From assembly GCA_050299335.1 (NCBI GenBank), contig JBNKVT010000010.1, positions 1 to 64,000 on the forward strand: 64,000 bases of DNA, in the 5' to 3' direction. Within the stretch, counting starts at the first letter, position 1. Every line of letters starts with the position of its first letter. The DNA comes from JBNKVT01 sp050299335. GTDB taxonomy: Bacteria > Pseudomonadota > Alphaproteobacteria > Rhodobacterales > Rhodobacteraceae. A program made the position numbers and the translations under genes. The notes under the pieces were generated by a model. The model was not told where the DNA came from. It saw only the letters and a program-made list of their open reading frames with translations, and did no database searches. Below are positions 29,345 through 36,701 of the stretch, piece by piece.

Positions 29345-30281
29345 CCTTCCGCCGGGCCTTTCGCGGCTTTGGCCGCAACAGCGTCACCTGGCCGCCGATC
29401 GCGTCAATGGCGGCGAGATCGGCCTCGAACAATGCCCCCAGTTCGGCAAGCTGCTCCTCGGACCAGAGCGAGTAGGGCGGATAGGTCTCGCCGCGCGGAT
29501 ATTTCAACCGGGTCTCGCGAAGTTTCGCCTTCCGCATGGCCGGACCCTCCACGTCCTGGATGCGCAGCAATTCCTCCATGGCTGCCTGGCTGAAGGATTC
29601 GCGGATCGGGTCGAGCCGTTTCGGAAAACGCTTCCGCCGGGTTTCACCGCAAATCCGGTTCATCAGTCGTCGCTCGAGCGCGCCGAAGTCGTCGTAATTC
29701 CAGACAATCGCCGGGCTATTGGGGAAGACCTGCACGATCTCGTCGATCACCTGCGCCCAGTTCGGGTCACCGGCCAGCCAGGCATTGCGAAAGGCGGTTT
29801 CCGAATAGACCGCCCGGTCCGAATGCCGCAATGCCTCGGCGAAAACCGAGCTGGCAAAGGCTCCCTGATGGCGGATGCCGAAGAATATCTCGATCTCGAA
29901 CCCGTCGAGATAGTCCCGCAGCAACGTCAGTTTCGCGCCGATATCGGGATAGAGCCTGCCCGAGGTCACGATCCTGCGCGGCGAGCCGATGAAGTTTTCG
30001 TCCGACAGGACCACGCGTTGCAACGGCGGATCGGCCCGCGCCGCCCGTTCGGCGATCCTGTCGCGGAGATAGGTCCGGGCCCTGCGGTTGACCAGGAACC
30101 GGCCGAGGCCCTTCTTGCGCGGGACGATATCGAGGATGGGAACGGAGAAATTCGCCCGCAACTCGTCGAGCGGAATATAGAGAACACCCCGCTTGTCGAG
30201 CACCGCCCTGTTCCGGCCCAGCCGTTTCTGGATATAGGTGGAGGCGGTTTTATGCGCACCGAGATGGAGGGACAGCTTCAT
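29322..30281 (-). CDS. Putative sulfotransferase-like P-loop protein
   Basis: A 319-residue soluble protein. It starts MKLSLHLGAHKTASTYIQKR, a P-loop of the type HxGxxKTAST seen at the PAPS-binding site of sulfotransferase-like proteins. The middle contains VVLSDENFIG and FGIRHQGAFASSVFAEAL, and the C-terminus is very basic (PKPRKARRKVR). It may transfer a sulfo group to a carbohydrate or surface component, but the assignment rests mainly on the first motif. The ATG at 30281 is chosen because the motif begins there. It overlaps the multicopper oxidase convergently. Confidence 0.65.
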   Translation of the reverse strand: MKLSLHLGAHKTASTYIQKRLGRNRAVLDKRGVLYIPLDELRANFSVPILDIVPRKKGLGRFLVNRRARTYLRDRIAERAARADPPLQRVVLSDENFIGSPRRIVTSGRLYPDIGAKLTLLRDYLDGFEIEIFFGIRHQGAFASSVFAEALRHSDRAVYSETAFRNAWLAGDPNWAQVIDEIVQVFPNSPAIVWNYDDFGALERRLMNRICGETRRKRFPKRLDPIRESFSQAAMEELLRIQDVEGPAMRKAKLRETRLKYPRGETYPPYSLWSEEQLAELGALFEADLAAIDAIGGQVTLLRPKPRKARRKVRTPRTS

Positions 30282-30600
30282 CTTTCCGCAAACTCTTGAA
30301 TTCGAAGGACCTTCGGGTGCGACGGCACCGGGCGCTGTCCTGCGCGCCCTCATACACCACCGGGGCTTAAGATTTCCAGAACAATCCCCGGCCCGGGCTG
30401 TTGCGGAGGATGCGACAGACCAGGGCACCGGCTGTGCCTTGTTCCGGTTGCGGCTGCGGCCGCGATGACTTACTGCCTGACGCGCCCGACCGCGCGGGGT
30501 GGTTTCGCGCCAACCTCACCCGGGGAGGACAGGTTGCCAGGTGGCAGCCGGCACTGGCGCGGGCGCAGCAGGCATGGCGAAGCGACTGAACGGGAGATCA
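30282..30600. other. 319-bp intergenic region without recognised features
   Basis: This gap separates the divergent sulfotransferase-like and SDR genes. Frames crossing it show no conserved protein pattern and I see no strong repeat or hairpin. It presumably holds both promoters. GGAG at 30593-30596 is the SDR ribosome site. Confidence 0.5.
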
Positions 30601-31383
30601 ATGATGCGGATCAGCGAGACAGCCACATTTCACGACCTGAAGGGTCAGAGTGTCTTTATCACCGGCGGCGGGGCCGGGATCGGCGCGGCCTTGACCGAGG
30701 GGTTTGCGGCGCAAGGGGCCAAGGTCGCCTTCGTCCAGCGCTCGGAGGCTTCGGACCTGGCCGCGCGGCTGCAGGATACCTATTGCACCGAGGTGCGGTT
30801 CCGCCGCTGCGACATCACCGATCTGGACGATCTGGGCGCGGCGATGGACGAGGCGGTCGCTGCCCACGGGCCAGTGACGGTGCTGGTCAACAACGCCGCC
30901 AATGACACGCGGCACACGGTCGCCGAGACCGGCGCAGACGACTGGCAGGCGGCGATGGACGTCAACCTGCGCCCGCATTTCTTCACCGCCAAGCATCTGG
31001 CACCAGGGATGCGGACCGCCGGGGGCGGATCGATCATCAACTATTCCTCGATCTCCTACATGATGGGCCTGGGCGGTCTGCCGGCCTATGTCACCGCCAA
31101 GGCCGGGATCACCGGCCTGACCCGCGGGCTGGCCCGCGATCTCGGCCCCGACGGCATCCGGGTCAACGCGATCATGCCGGGCTGGGTGCTGACCGAGCGG
31201 CAACTGAAGCTCTGGGCGACCGAAGAGGGAATGGCGAGTCATCTCGCCACTCAGTGCCTGAAAGAGCATCTGTCCGCCGAGGACATGGTCGGCGGCACCC
31301 TGTTCCTGGCCTCGAAAGCCTCGCGGATGATGACCGGCCAGGCGCTGGTCATCGATGGCGGGGTGGTGTTCTCGGGTTGTTGA
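30601..31383 (+). CDS. Short-chain dehydrogenase/reductase
   Basis: A 260-residue classical SDR. The cofactor motif is ITGGGAGIGAALTEGF, the structural NNAAN is present, and the catalytic Ser-Tyr-Lys is in NYSSISYMMGLGGLPAYVTAK. The C-terminal part (IMPGWVLTERQLKLWATEEG) resembles sugar or polyol dehydrogenases (arabinose or galactose type), but the substrate is not certain. Start at 30601 or 30604 (tandem ATG ATG after GGAG). It is a single gene with no operon partner. Confidence 0.9.
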   Translation: MMRISETATFHDLKGQSVFITGGGAGIGAALTEGFAAQGAKVAFVQRSEASDLAARLQDTYCTEVRFRRCDITDLDDLGAAMDEAVAAHGPVTVLVNNAANDTRHTVAETGADDWQAAMDVNLRPHFFTAKHLAPGMRTAGGGSIINYSSISYMMGLGGLPAYVTAKAGITGLTRGLARDLGPDGIRVNAIMPGWVLTERQLKLWATEEGMASHLATQCLKEHLSAEDMVGGTLFLASKASRMMTGQALVIDGGVVFSGC

Positions 31384-31431
31384 CGTGACAGCGTGCGGAG
31401 CGTCAGATGACGTTGAGCTATAGGGCAAGAA

Positions 31432-31460
31432 CTGACCCAAAGTGGAAAACCAGACCTTTG
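31432..31460 (+). repeat. Left flank of the CbrC insert (inverted with 32402-32422)
   Basis: CTGACCCAAA and, eight bases on, CCAGACCTTTG occur here. The same two blocks, contiguous and inverted, occur at 32402-32422. Together they bracket the CbrC-like gene about 1 kb apart, so they may mark the ends of an inserted segment. Confidence 0.45.
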
Positions 31461-31574
31461 CGAAAGATGCAGCGAATGTCTTAAAAGAGCCCAGTCTTAC
31501 CGATGCTGCGCTTTGCATGAATGTCTGTTTCTGATCAGATATACATTCAGGTAAGGTTTGTGAGAGCGTTAGAT

Positions 31575-32315
31575 ATGACCGAGAAGACATTTCAGGATTT
31601 GGGACTCGAATTTCCCTTGTTTGAAGCACCACTAAGCTGTGCATCCGGCTTTCTTGGTGATCAAACCTGTTCTATTTGTAGTCAGCGCGCTCCTTGCTTC
31701 CGAGGCGGTATCGGCGTCGATGTAAACGTCACATGTGGAAAATGCGGGACTGTCAATGTCGAGTTGGGCAACGAAGTTGCGGACGGAAGCCGTGAATGTA
31801 AAAGGTGCAACGCATCTCTATCACTGCTTGTCGGCCCTGAAGGCGAACCCGTCATCTGCTATGATTGTCTCCGTGCAGGGAGAGCAACTATTACGAAGGA
31901 CACAGAATTCGGCCTAGTGCGCCGTGAAGATGCTGAACGTGGCCAAACATTAGGTGTTCCGCATCTTGAAACAAAAATGTTCGACACCATTCCGACTGAT
32001 GAAGACGGATGGTCTGCTGCCGTGATTCCTGAAAGTGATTTGAACGAGTTGATCAGAACACCAGGCTACACCTCTTGGCAGGGAGATATCTGGTTGTTTT
32101 GCTGTTCAAAGCCGATGGTGTTTGTCGGTGAATGGGGAATAGAGGATTTCAGACAGCATTCCGCCGACGGAAACGTGGGCGCATTGGTCGCCAAAATGTC
32201 CCACCCGAGCGAGGCTCAACACTGGCATGGGATGTTTCCGGATTGGGGCGTAAACTTCTATGTGTTTCGGTGTTCGGGATGTGGAAAGTATCGAGCACAC
32301 AACGACTCCGACTGA
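31575..32315 (+). CDS. cbrC: CbrC/UPF0167 family protein
   Basis: A 246-residue protein from the ATG at 31575 (MTEKTFQDLGLEFPLFEAPL). It matches the CbrC pattern: an early CSICSQRAPCF zinc-like CxxC cluster, CGKCGTVNVELG, CYDCLRAGRA, and a late SWQGDIWLFCC and FRCSGCGKYRAH. E. coli CbrC is linked to colicin E2 tolerance; the molecular function is not established. The DNA here is visibly more AT-rich than its neighbours, and the codon choice differs. With flanking inverted blocks at 31432-31460 and 32402-32422 this looks like horizontally acquired cargo. Confidence 0.85.
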   Translation: MTEKTFQDLGLEFPLFEAPLSCASGFLGDQTCSICSQRAPCFRGGIGVDVNVTCGKCGTVNVELGNEVADGSRECKRCNASLSLLVGPEGEPVICYDCLRAGRATITKDTEFGLVRREDAERGQTLGVPHLETKMFDTIPTDEDGWSAAVIPESDLNELIRTPGYTSWQGDIWLFCCSKPMVFVGEWGIEDFRQHSADGNVGALVAKMSHPSEAQHWHGMFPDWGVNFYVFRCSGCGKYRAHNDSD

Positions 32316-32401
32316 TTTGTTTGACCACGGAAGCGGCCTTTCAAGAAGTGAGTCGCAAGGGCAGCTTTGTCCCGCACACCGGACCTTCGCGCAACCGGCG
32401 T

Positions 32402-32422
32402 CAAAGGTCCGGTTTGGGTCAG
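32402..32422 (-). repeat. Right flank of the CbrC insert
   Basis: On the minus strand this reads CTGACCCAAACCGGACCTTT and one further G, sharing its two halves with 31432-31460. A local hairpin (GGACCTT/AAGGTCC type) also forms with 32381-32387. Confidence 0.45.
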
Positions 32423-32465
32423 AAATGCTTGCTAAGCTGTCCCGCGACCTCGCTCCCCCGCCGCC

Positions 32466-33683
32466 TCAATGCCGCTCGGCGCGGATTTCGGTGACGGCCT
32501 GCGGGGCGGGGCGGTCGATGGCGCTGAAATCGGTGCCGGGGTCACCCGGCAGGATCAGGTTGCCGCGCCCGAGCTTTGCGACATCGGTGAGGCCAACGAG
32601 GCCGAGGGTGGAATCGAGTTCCTTCCAGATCACCTCCAGCGCCTTTGTCACACCCGCCTCACCCATCGCGCCCAGCCCATAGGCATAGGCCCGGCCGATA
32701 TAGGTCGCATGGGCTCCCAGCGACAGCGCCTTCAGCACGTCCTGACCCGAACGGATGCCGCTGTCGAAATGCACTTCGACCTTGTGCCCGACGGCGCGGA
32801 CGATCTCCGGCAAGAGCGCGATCGAGGACAGCGCGCCGTCCAGCTGCCGCCCGCCATGGTTCGACACCACGATGGCGTCGGCCCCCTGCCTGACGGCCAG
32901 TTCGGCATCCTCGACATCGAGAATGCCTTTCAGGATCAACGTCCCGCCCCAGCGGTCCTTGATCCAGGCGATATCGTCCCAGGTCAGCGACTGATCGAAT
33001 TGCGCATTTGTCCATTCCGACAGCGAGCCCATGGAGTTTACACCCTCGGCATGGCCGACAATATTGCGGAAGGTCCGCTTGTTGGTCTGAAGCATGCCGA
33101 GACACCAGCGCGGCTTGGTCGCCATGTTGATCAGATTGGCGATGGTCAGTTTCGGCGGCGCGCCGAGCCCGTTCTTCAGGTCCTTGTGCCGCTGGCCGAT
33201 CAGCTGCAGGTCCAGCGTCAGCACCAGCGCCGAACAGCCCGCCGCCTTGGCCCGGTCGATCAGCTTGCCGGCGAACTCCCGGTCGCGCATGACATAGAGC
33301 TGGAACCAGAAGGGTTTGTCGACCTTCTCGGCGACGTCCTCGATGGAACAGATCGACATGGTGGACAGGGTGAAGGGCACGCCGAATTTCTGCGCCGCGC
33401 GGGCGGCGAGGATTTCGCCCTCGGCATGCTGCATTCCCGTCAGGCCGACGGGCGCGAGGCCGACCGGCATGACCGCCTTCTGGCCGACCATTTTGACCGA
33501 GAGGTTACGGTTCTCCATATTGACCGCCACCCGTTGGCGCAGGCGGATATGCTCGAAATCGGTTGTGTTCGCGCGGTAGGTCTGTTCGGTCCAGGCGCCG
33601 CTATCGGCATAGTCGTAGAAAACCCGCGGCACGCGTCGCTTGGCCAGAAGGCGGAGGTCTTCAATATTGGTGATGACGGGCAT
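32466..33683 (-). CDS. lldD: L-lactate dehydrogenase, FMN-dependent
   Basis: A 405-residue alpha-hydroxy-acid oxidase family flavoenzyme. It starts MPVITNIEDLRLLAKRRVPR, has FYDYADSGAWTEQTYRAN, the FMN-binding LAPVGLTGMQHAEGE, and the catalytic His in IVVSNHGGRQLDGA, with DSGIRSGQDVLKAL after it. It oxidises L-lactate (or a related 2-hydroxy acid) to pyruvate, passing electrons to the respiratory chain. Length and start match LldD; ATG at 33683. The longer frame adds 13 unconserved residues. A neighbouring SDR gene lies 149 bases upstream on the same strand. Confidence 0.92.
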   Translation of the reverse strand: MPVITNIEDLRLLAKRRVPRVFYDYADSGAWTEQTYRANTTDFEHIRLRQRVAVNMENRNLSVKMVGQKAVMPVGLAPVGLTGMQHAEGEILAARAAQKFGVPFTLSTMSICSIEDVAEKVDKPFWFQLYVMRDREFAGKLIDRAKAAGCSALVLTLDLQLIGQRHKDLKNGLGAPPKLTIANLINMATKPRWCLGMLQTNKRTFRNIVGHAEGVNSMGSLSEWTNAQFDQSLTWDDIAWIKDRWGGTLILKGILDVEDAELAVRQGADAIVVSNHGGRQLDGALSSIALLPEIVRAVGHKVEVHFDSGIRSGQDVLKALSLGAHATYIGRAYAYGLGAMGEAGVTKALEVIWKELDSTLGLVGLTDVAKLGRGNLILPGDPGTDFSAIDRPAPQAVTEIRAERH

Positions 33684-33832
33684 GGGTGGTCCCTTCGGTG
33701 TTTGCAGCAGCCGAGAGGACACGAGGCGCCTCTCTCACGCCCTTTTATCGGCAATGGGCGCCCCGGGAGCAAGCGTCAAGCGCGGCCCCCTCCCCGCAAG
33801 CCTTGTCTGATCCAGGCGGCTAGGCGGCACCC

Positions 33833-34651
33833 TCAGACCGTTCCTTCGAAAAGCTTCACGCCCGGCACTGCGCTCATGCCGCCATCGACCGGCAGGATAG
33901 CACCGCTGACATAGGCTCCGGCCCTTGAGCAGAGATAGAGCACTGCCCCGGCGATATCTTCCGGTGTCCCGACCCGACCCAGCGGCACACGGGACGCCAC
34001 CGTCGCGGCACCCGTCTCATGCCCAAGCGCGAACTGGGTCATCCTGGAGGGGAAGGGCCCCGGGGCGAGCGCGTTGACCGTGATCCGGTCGGCGGCGAAT
34101 TCGGCGGCGAGTGTCCGGGTCAGGTGATGGACCGCCGCCTTCGACATCGTGTAGGAATAGGCACCCTCTGCCACCGGCTTGGTGCCCATGATCGAGCCGA
34201 GATTGAGCACCCGCGACGGGTCCGTGTCGCTGGCGGCGGCGCAGAGCAGCGGATGCAGATCGCGGGTCAGGGTAAAGAGCCCCGCGACATTGATATTGAA
34301 CACCCGCGCCCATTGCGCATGGGGAAACTCGGCGAGGGGCGCTCCCCAGGATACCCCGGCATTGTTGACCAGAATGTCCAGCCGGTCGCAGCGACTGCGG
34401 ACATCGGCCGCCAGGGCCGCGATCGCCTCTTCCGAGCCGACATCGCCGGCAAACCCCTCGGCACGGCCCGGCAGTCCCAGCCCATTCAGCCGGTCCGCCA
34501 CCGCCGCGCAGGCGTCGCCCTTGCGCGAGGCGACCAGCACCCGAGCCCCGCCCGCAACCAGCGCCTCGGAGATCATCGCCCCGATCCCGGTCGCGCCGCC
34601 GGTCACCAGCGCCACTTTTCCATTCACCGCAAAAAGCCTGTCCACGTCCAT
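33833..34651 (-). CDS. Short-chain dehydrogenase/reductase (3-oxoacyl reductase-like)
   Basis: A 272-residue SDR. Cofactor motif VTGGATGIGAMISEAL, NNAGVSWG, and catalytic residues in LGSIMGTKPVAEGAYSYTMSK (Ser, Tyr, Lys). The shape PVDGGMSAVPGVK at the end is typical of RhlG/FabG-like reductases. The substrate is unknown. The ATG at 34651 has GAGGGGCGGGAA upstream on the minus strand. It is divergent from the small glycine-rich membrane protein gene. Confidence 0.9.
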   Translation of the reverse strand: MDVDRLFAVNGKVALVTGGATGIGAMISEALVAGGARVLVASRKGDACAAVADRLNGLGLPGRAEGFAGDVGSEEAIAALAADVRSRCDRLDILVNNAGVSWGAPLAEFPHAQWARVFNINVAGLFTLTRDLHPLLCAAASDTDPSRVLNLGSIMGTKPVAEGAYSYTMSKAAVHHLTRTLAAEFAADRITVNALAPGPFPSRMTQFALGHETGAATVASRVPLGRVGTPEDIAGAVLYLCSRAGAYVSGAILPVDGGMSAVPGVKLFEGTV

Positions 34652-34786
34652 TTCCCGCCCCTCTCTTGCCGCGATCATCTGTTACTCCCTTGCGACAGGG
34701 ACGCCCGTCGGGAGAAACCTGACATATCCGCCGCATTCCGGCCTCAAAGTCGTCCTAACCCGCCGCAAAGTCAAAGACGAGTAGCC

Positions 34787-35050
34787 ATGACGCTAATTCT
34801 CAGCCTGATTTCCGGGGCCATCGGTGGCAATATCGGTGCTGGCCTGTTTCGGGCGCTCAATCTTGGCCTGGTCGGCAATACCATCGCCGGTGCGCTCGGT
34901 GGTGGTCTGGGCGGAAAGGCTGCCGGAATGCTGCTGACGGGGATCCCCGACCTGACCACTCTGATGGCGACCATGGTCGGCGCGGGTGCCGCCGGGGCCG
35001 GGCTGGTCTGGGCTGCCGGTCTGATCCTGACCACGGTCAGGCGGCGCTGA
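34787..35050 (+). CDS. Small glycine-rich membrane protein
   Basis: An 87-residue protein with alternating Gly-rich hydrophobic segments (ISGAIGGNIGAGLF, GNTIAGALGGGLGGKAAG, MVGAGAAGAGLVWAAGLIL) and a basic tail TTVRRR. It may span the membrane two or three times. No known domain is evident, but such short proteins are common in Rhodobacterales. The start ATG at 34787 follows a weak site. Confidence 0.6.
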   Translation: MTLILSLISGAIGGNIGAGLFRALNLGLVGNTIAGALGGGLGGKAAGMLLTGIPDLTTLMATMVGAGAAGAGLVWAAGLILTTVRRR

Positions 35051-35167
35051 GCCGCGCGCTTTCAATCATGCGAGTTCATGCAGACCGGGGGCCGATTTCC
35101 GGTCCCCGATCCGTTGTCCTGGCTGTCGTCTGGGACCGCAATCAGCGTGCGCCCCTGAAGGTCCGGC

Positions 35168-35383
35168 TCAGTTGGCGTGGAGCTTGGCCTCCGAGGCGGC
35201 AGGCATCAGGTTGCGGATCTGCGCCAGACCCGACAGGGCGACCAGAATATAGACCGCGCGGGCGAGGATCGAGCCGTCGCCGAAGAGGGCGGCGACAAGG
35301 TCGAAGCCGAACAGGCCGACAAGGCCCCAGTTGGCGGCGCCGACGATGACGAGGGTGAGAGTGACGATATTCAGGGCTTGCAT
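35168..35383 (-). CDS. DUF378 family membrane protein
   Basis: A 71-residue protein with two membrane segments. MQALNIVTLTLVIVGAANWGLVGLFGFDLV is the DUF378 signature (NWGLVGLF), then a second hydrophobic segment (ARAVYILVALSGLAQI). Function unknown. The ribosome site AAGGAGAA precedes the start on the minus strand. It lies next to the fasciclin gene. Confidence 0.88.
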   Translation of the reverse strand: MQALNIVTLTLVIVGAANWGLVGLFGFDLVAALFGDGSILARAVYILVALSGLAQIRNLMPAASEAKLHAN

Positions 35384-35457
35384 TGTCTTCTCCTTGAGTT
35401 GCGGCCCGGTCTGCCTCGGGGGCGGAACCGGGCCCGTTTATATGGGGGGGCGAAGGA

Positions 35458-35955
35458 TCAGTCGGCTGGCGGCAGCAGCACGCTGTCGATGACGTGGATG
35501 ACGCCGTTCGAGGCGTCGATATCGACGGCGGTGACATTGGCGCCGTTAATCTTCACCCCGCCATTGGCGACGGTAACCGCGATCGGCTTGCCATTGACCG
35601 TCGCGGCCTGGCTGACAGTGACGACCTCGTCCGAGGTGACTTCGCCCGGCACCACGTGATAGGTGAGGATCGCGGTCAGCTGATCGATATTCTCCGGCTT
35701 CAGCAGGTCCTCGACCGTGCCCTCGGGCAGTGCGGCGAAGGCGTCGTCGGTGGGCGCGAAGACGGTGAAGGGCCCGTCGCCCTTCAGCGTATCAACCAGA
35801 CCGGCAGCTTCGAGCGCCGCGGCAAGGGTGTTGAAATTGCCCGAGGACACCGCGGTATCGACGATGTCCATTTCGGAGGCCACGGCCACGCAGCCGGCAA
35901 GGGTCACGGAAGCCGCAAGAGCGGCGGGGGCAAATCTGGCGAGATGGTACGGCAT
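35458..35955 (-). CDS. Fasciclin (FAS1) domain lipoprotein
   Basis: A 165-residue exported protein. The N-terminal signal ends TLAGCVAVAS, a lipobox-like site. The single FAS1 domain follows: DIVDTAVSSGNFNTLAAALEAAG, TVFAPTDDAFAALPEGTVEDLL, LTYHVVPGEV and NGVIHVIDSVLLPP. FAS1 domains mediate adhesion or act as periplasmic binding modules; no enzymatic role is known. It is divergent from the XRE-cupin regulator gene, and the inverted repeat at 36020-36053 lies between them. Confidence 0.9.
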   Translation of the reverse strand: MPYHLARFAPAALAASVTLAGCVAVASEMDIVDTAVSSGNFNTLAAALEAAGLVDTLKGDGPFTVFAPTDDAFAALPEGTVEDLLKPENIDQLTAILTYHVVPGEVTSDEVVTVSQAATVNGKPIAVTVANGGVKINGANVTAVDIDASNGVIHVIDSVLLPPAD

Positions 35956-36019
35956 GTGCTTTTTCCTTTGATCAAGGCGGGACTGGCCCCGCGGATGACT
36001 TTCATCTAGAGAAAAATAG

Positions 36020-36053
36020 TTTTCCTACAAGGCACGTTTTCGTGATAGGAAAA
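36020..36053. promoter_or_regulatory. Putative operator, TTTTCCTA/TAGGAAAA dyad
   Basis: TTTTCCTA (36020-36027) and TAGGAAAA (36046-36053) form an 8-bp dyad. A nested CACG-tttt-CGTG hairpin sits inside at 36033-36044. It lies between the divergent fasciclin and XRE-cupin genes, so it is a plausible autoregulatory site for the XRE protein. The surrounding DNA is strongly AT-rich. Confidence 0.45.
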
Positions 36054-36116
36054 TATATTGATTGTTAAGAAAAACTGGATTAGCAATTGTGCGGGACATG
36101 AAAATCAGGAGGCTTC

Positions 36117-36701
36117 ATGCTGTCGGACACGCTGACTGAGGGGCTGGATGCGTATCGAATCGGCCCCAAGGTGCGCGCACTTCGCAAGGCCAAGAAGCTC
36201 GGGCTTGCGCAGCTTGGCGACCATACCGGCCTGTCGCCGGGCATGCTGTCGAAGATAGAGCGGGGACAGCTCTTTCCGACCCTGCCGACGCTGCTGCGAA
36301 TTGCCATGGTCTTCGGCGTCGGCCTCGATCACTTCTTTTCGGGCGAGCGCGACGGTCCTCTCGTCGAGATCGTGCGCAAGAAGGACCGGATCGGACTGCC
36401 AAACACTAGCGAGGGCGAACCCAGCTATCATTTCGAAAGCCTGGTTTTCCCGGTCACAGACCGCCAGCTGGAAGCCTATGTCGCCGAGTTCCATGCCCCG
36501 GACGGCGAGCCGCAGACCCATGCCCATGACGGGGTCGAGCTGGTCTATGTGACCTCCGGGACACTGGCGCTGACGATCGGCGGGACGACCAGCAGGCTGG
36601 AGGAAGGGGATTCGATCTATTTCGAGTCCAGCGCCGAGCATTCCTATGAACGCTCCGGCAAGACCCCCTGTTCGGCGGTCGTGGTGGTGTTACCGGGTTA
36701 G
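36117..36701 (+). CDS. XRE-family transcriptional regulator with cupin sensor
   Basis: A 194-residue protein. Residues about 15-70 are a helix-turn-helix (VRALRKAKKLGLAQLGDHTG, LSPGMLSKIERGQLFPTLPTLL), then a cupin domain (about 105-190) with EPQTHAHDGVELVYVTSGTLALTIGG and EEGDSIYFESSAEHSY. PuuR-like XRE-cupin proteins bind small ligands through the cupin. Targets are unknown; the dyad at 36020-36053 is the first candidate. Ribosome site CAGGAGG at 36106-36112. It ends flush against the polA stop (convergent). Confidence 0.88.
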   Translation: MLSDTLTEGLDAYRIGPKVRALRKAKKLGLAQLGDHTGLSPGMLSKIERGQLFPTLPTLLRIAMVFGVGLDHFFSGERDGPLVEIVRKKDRIGLPNTSEGEPSYHFESLVFPVTDRQLEAYVAEFHAPDGEPQTHAHDGVELVYVTSGTLALTIGGTTSRLEEGDSIYFESSAEHSYERSGKTPCSAVVVVLPG

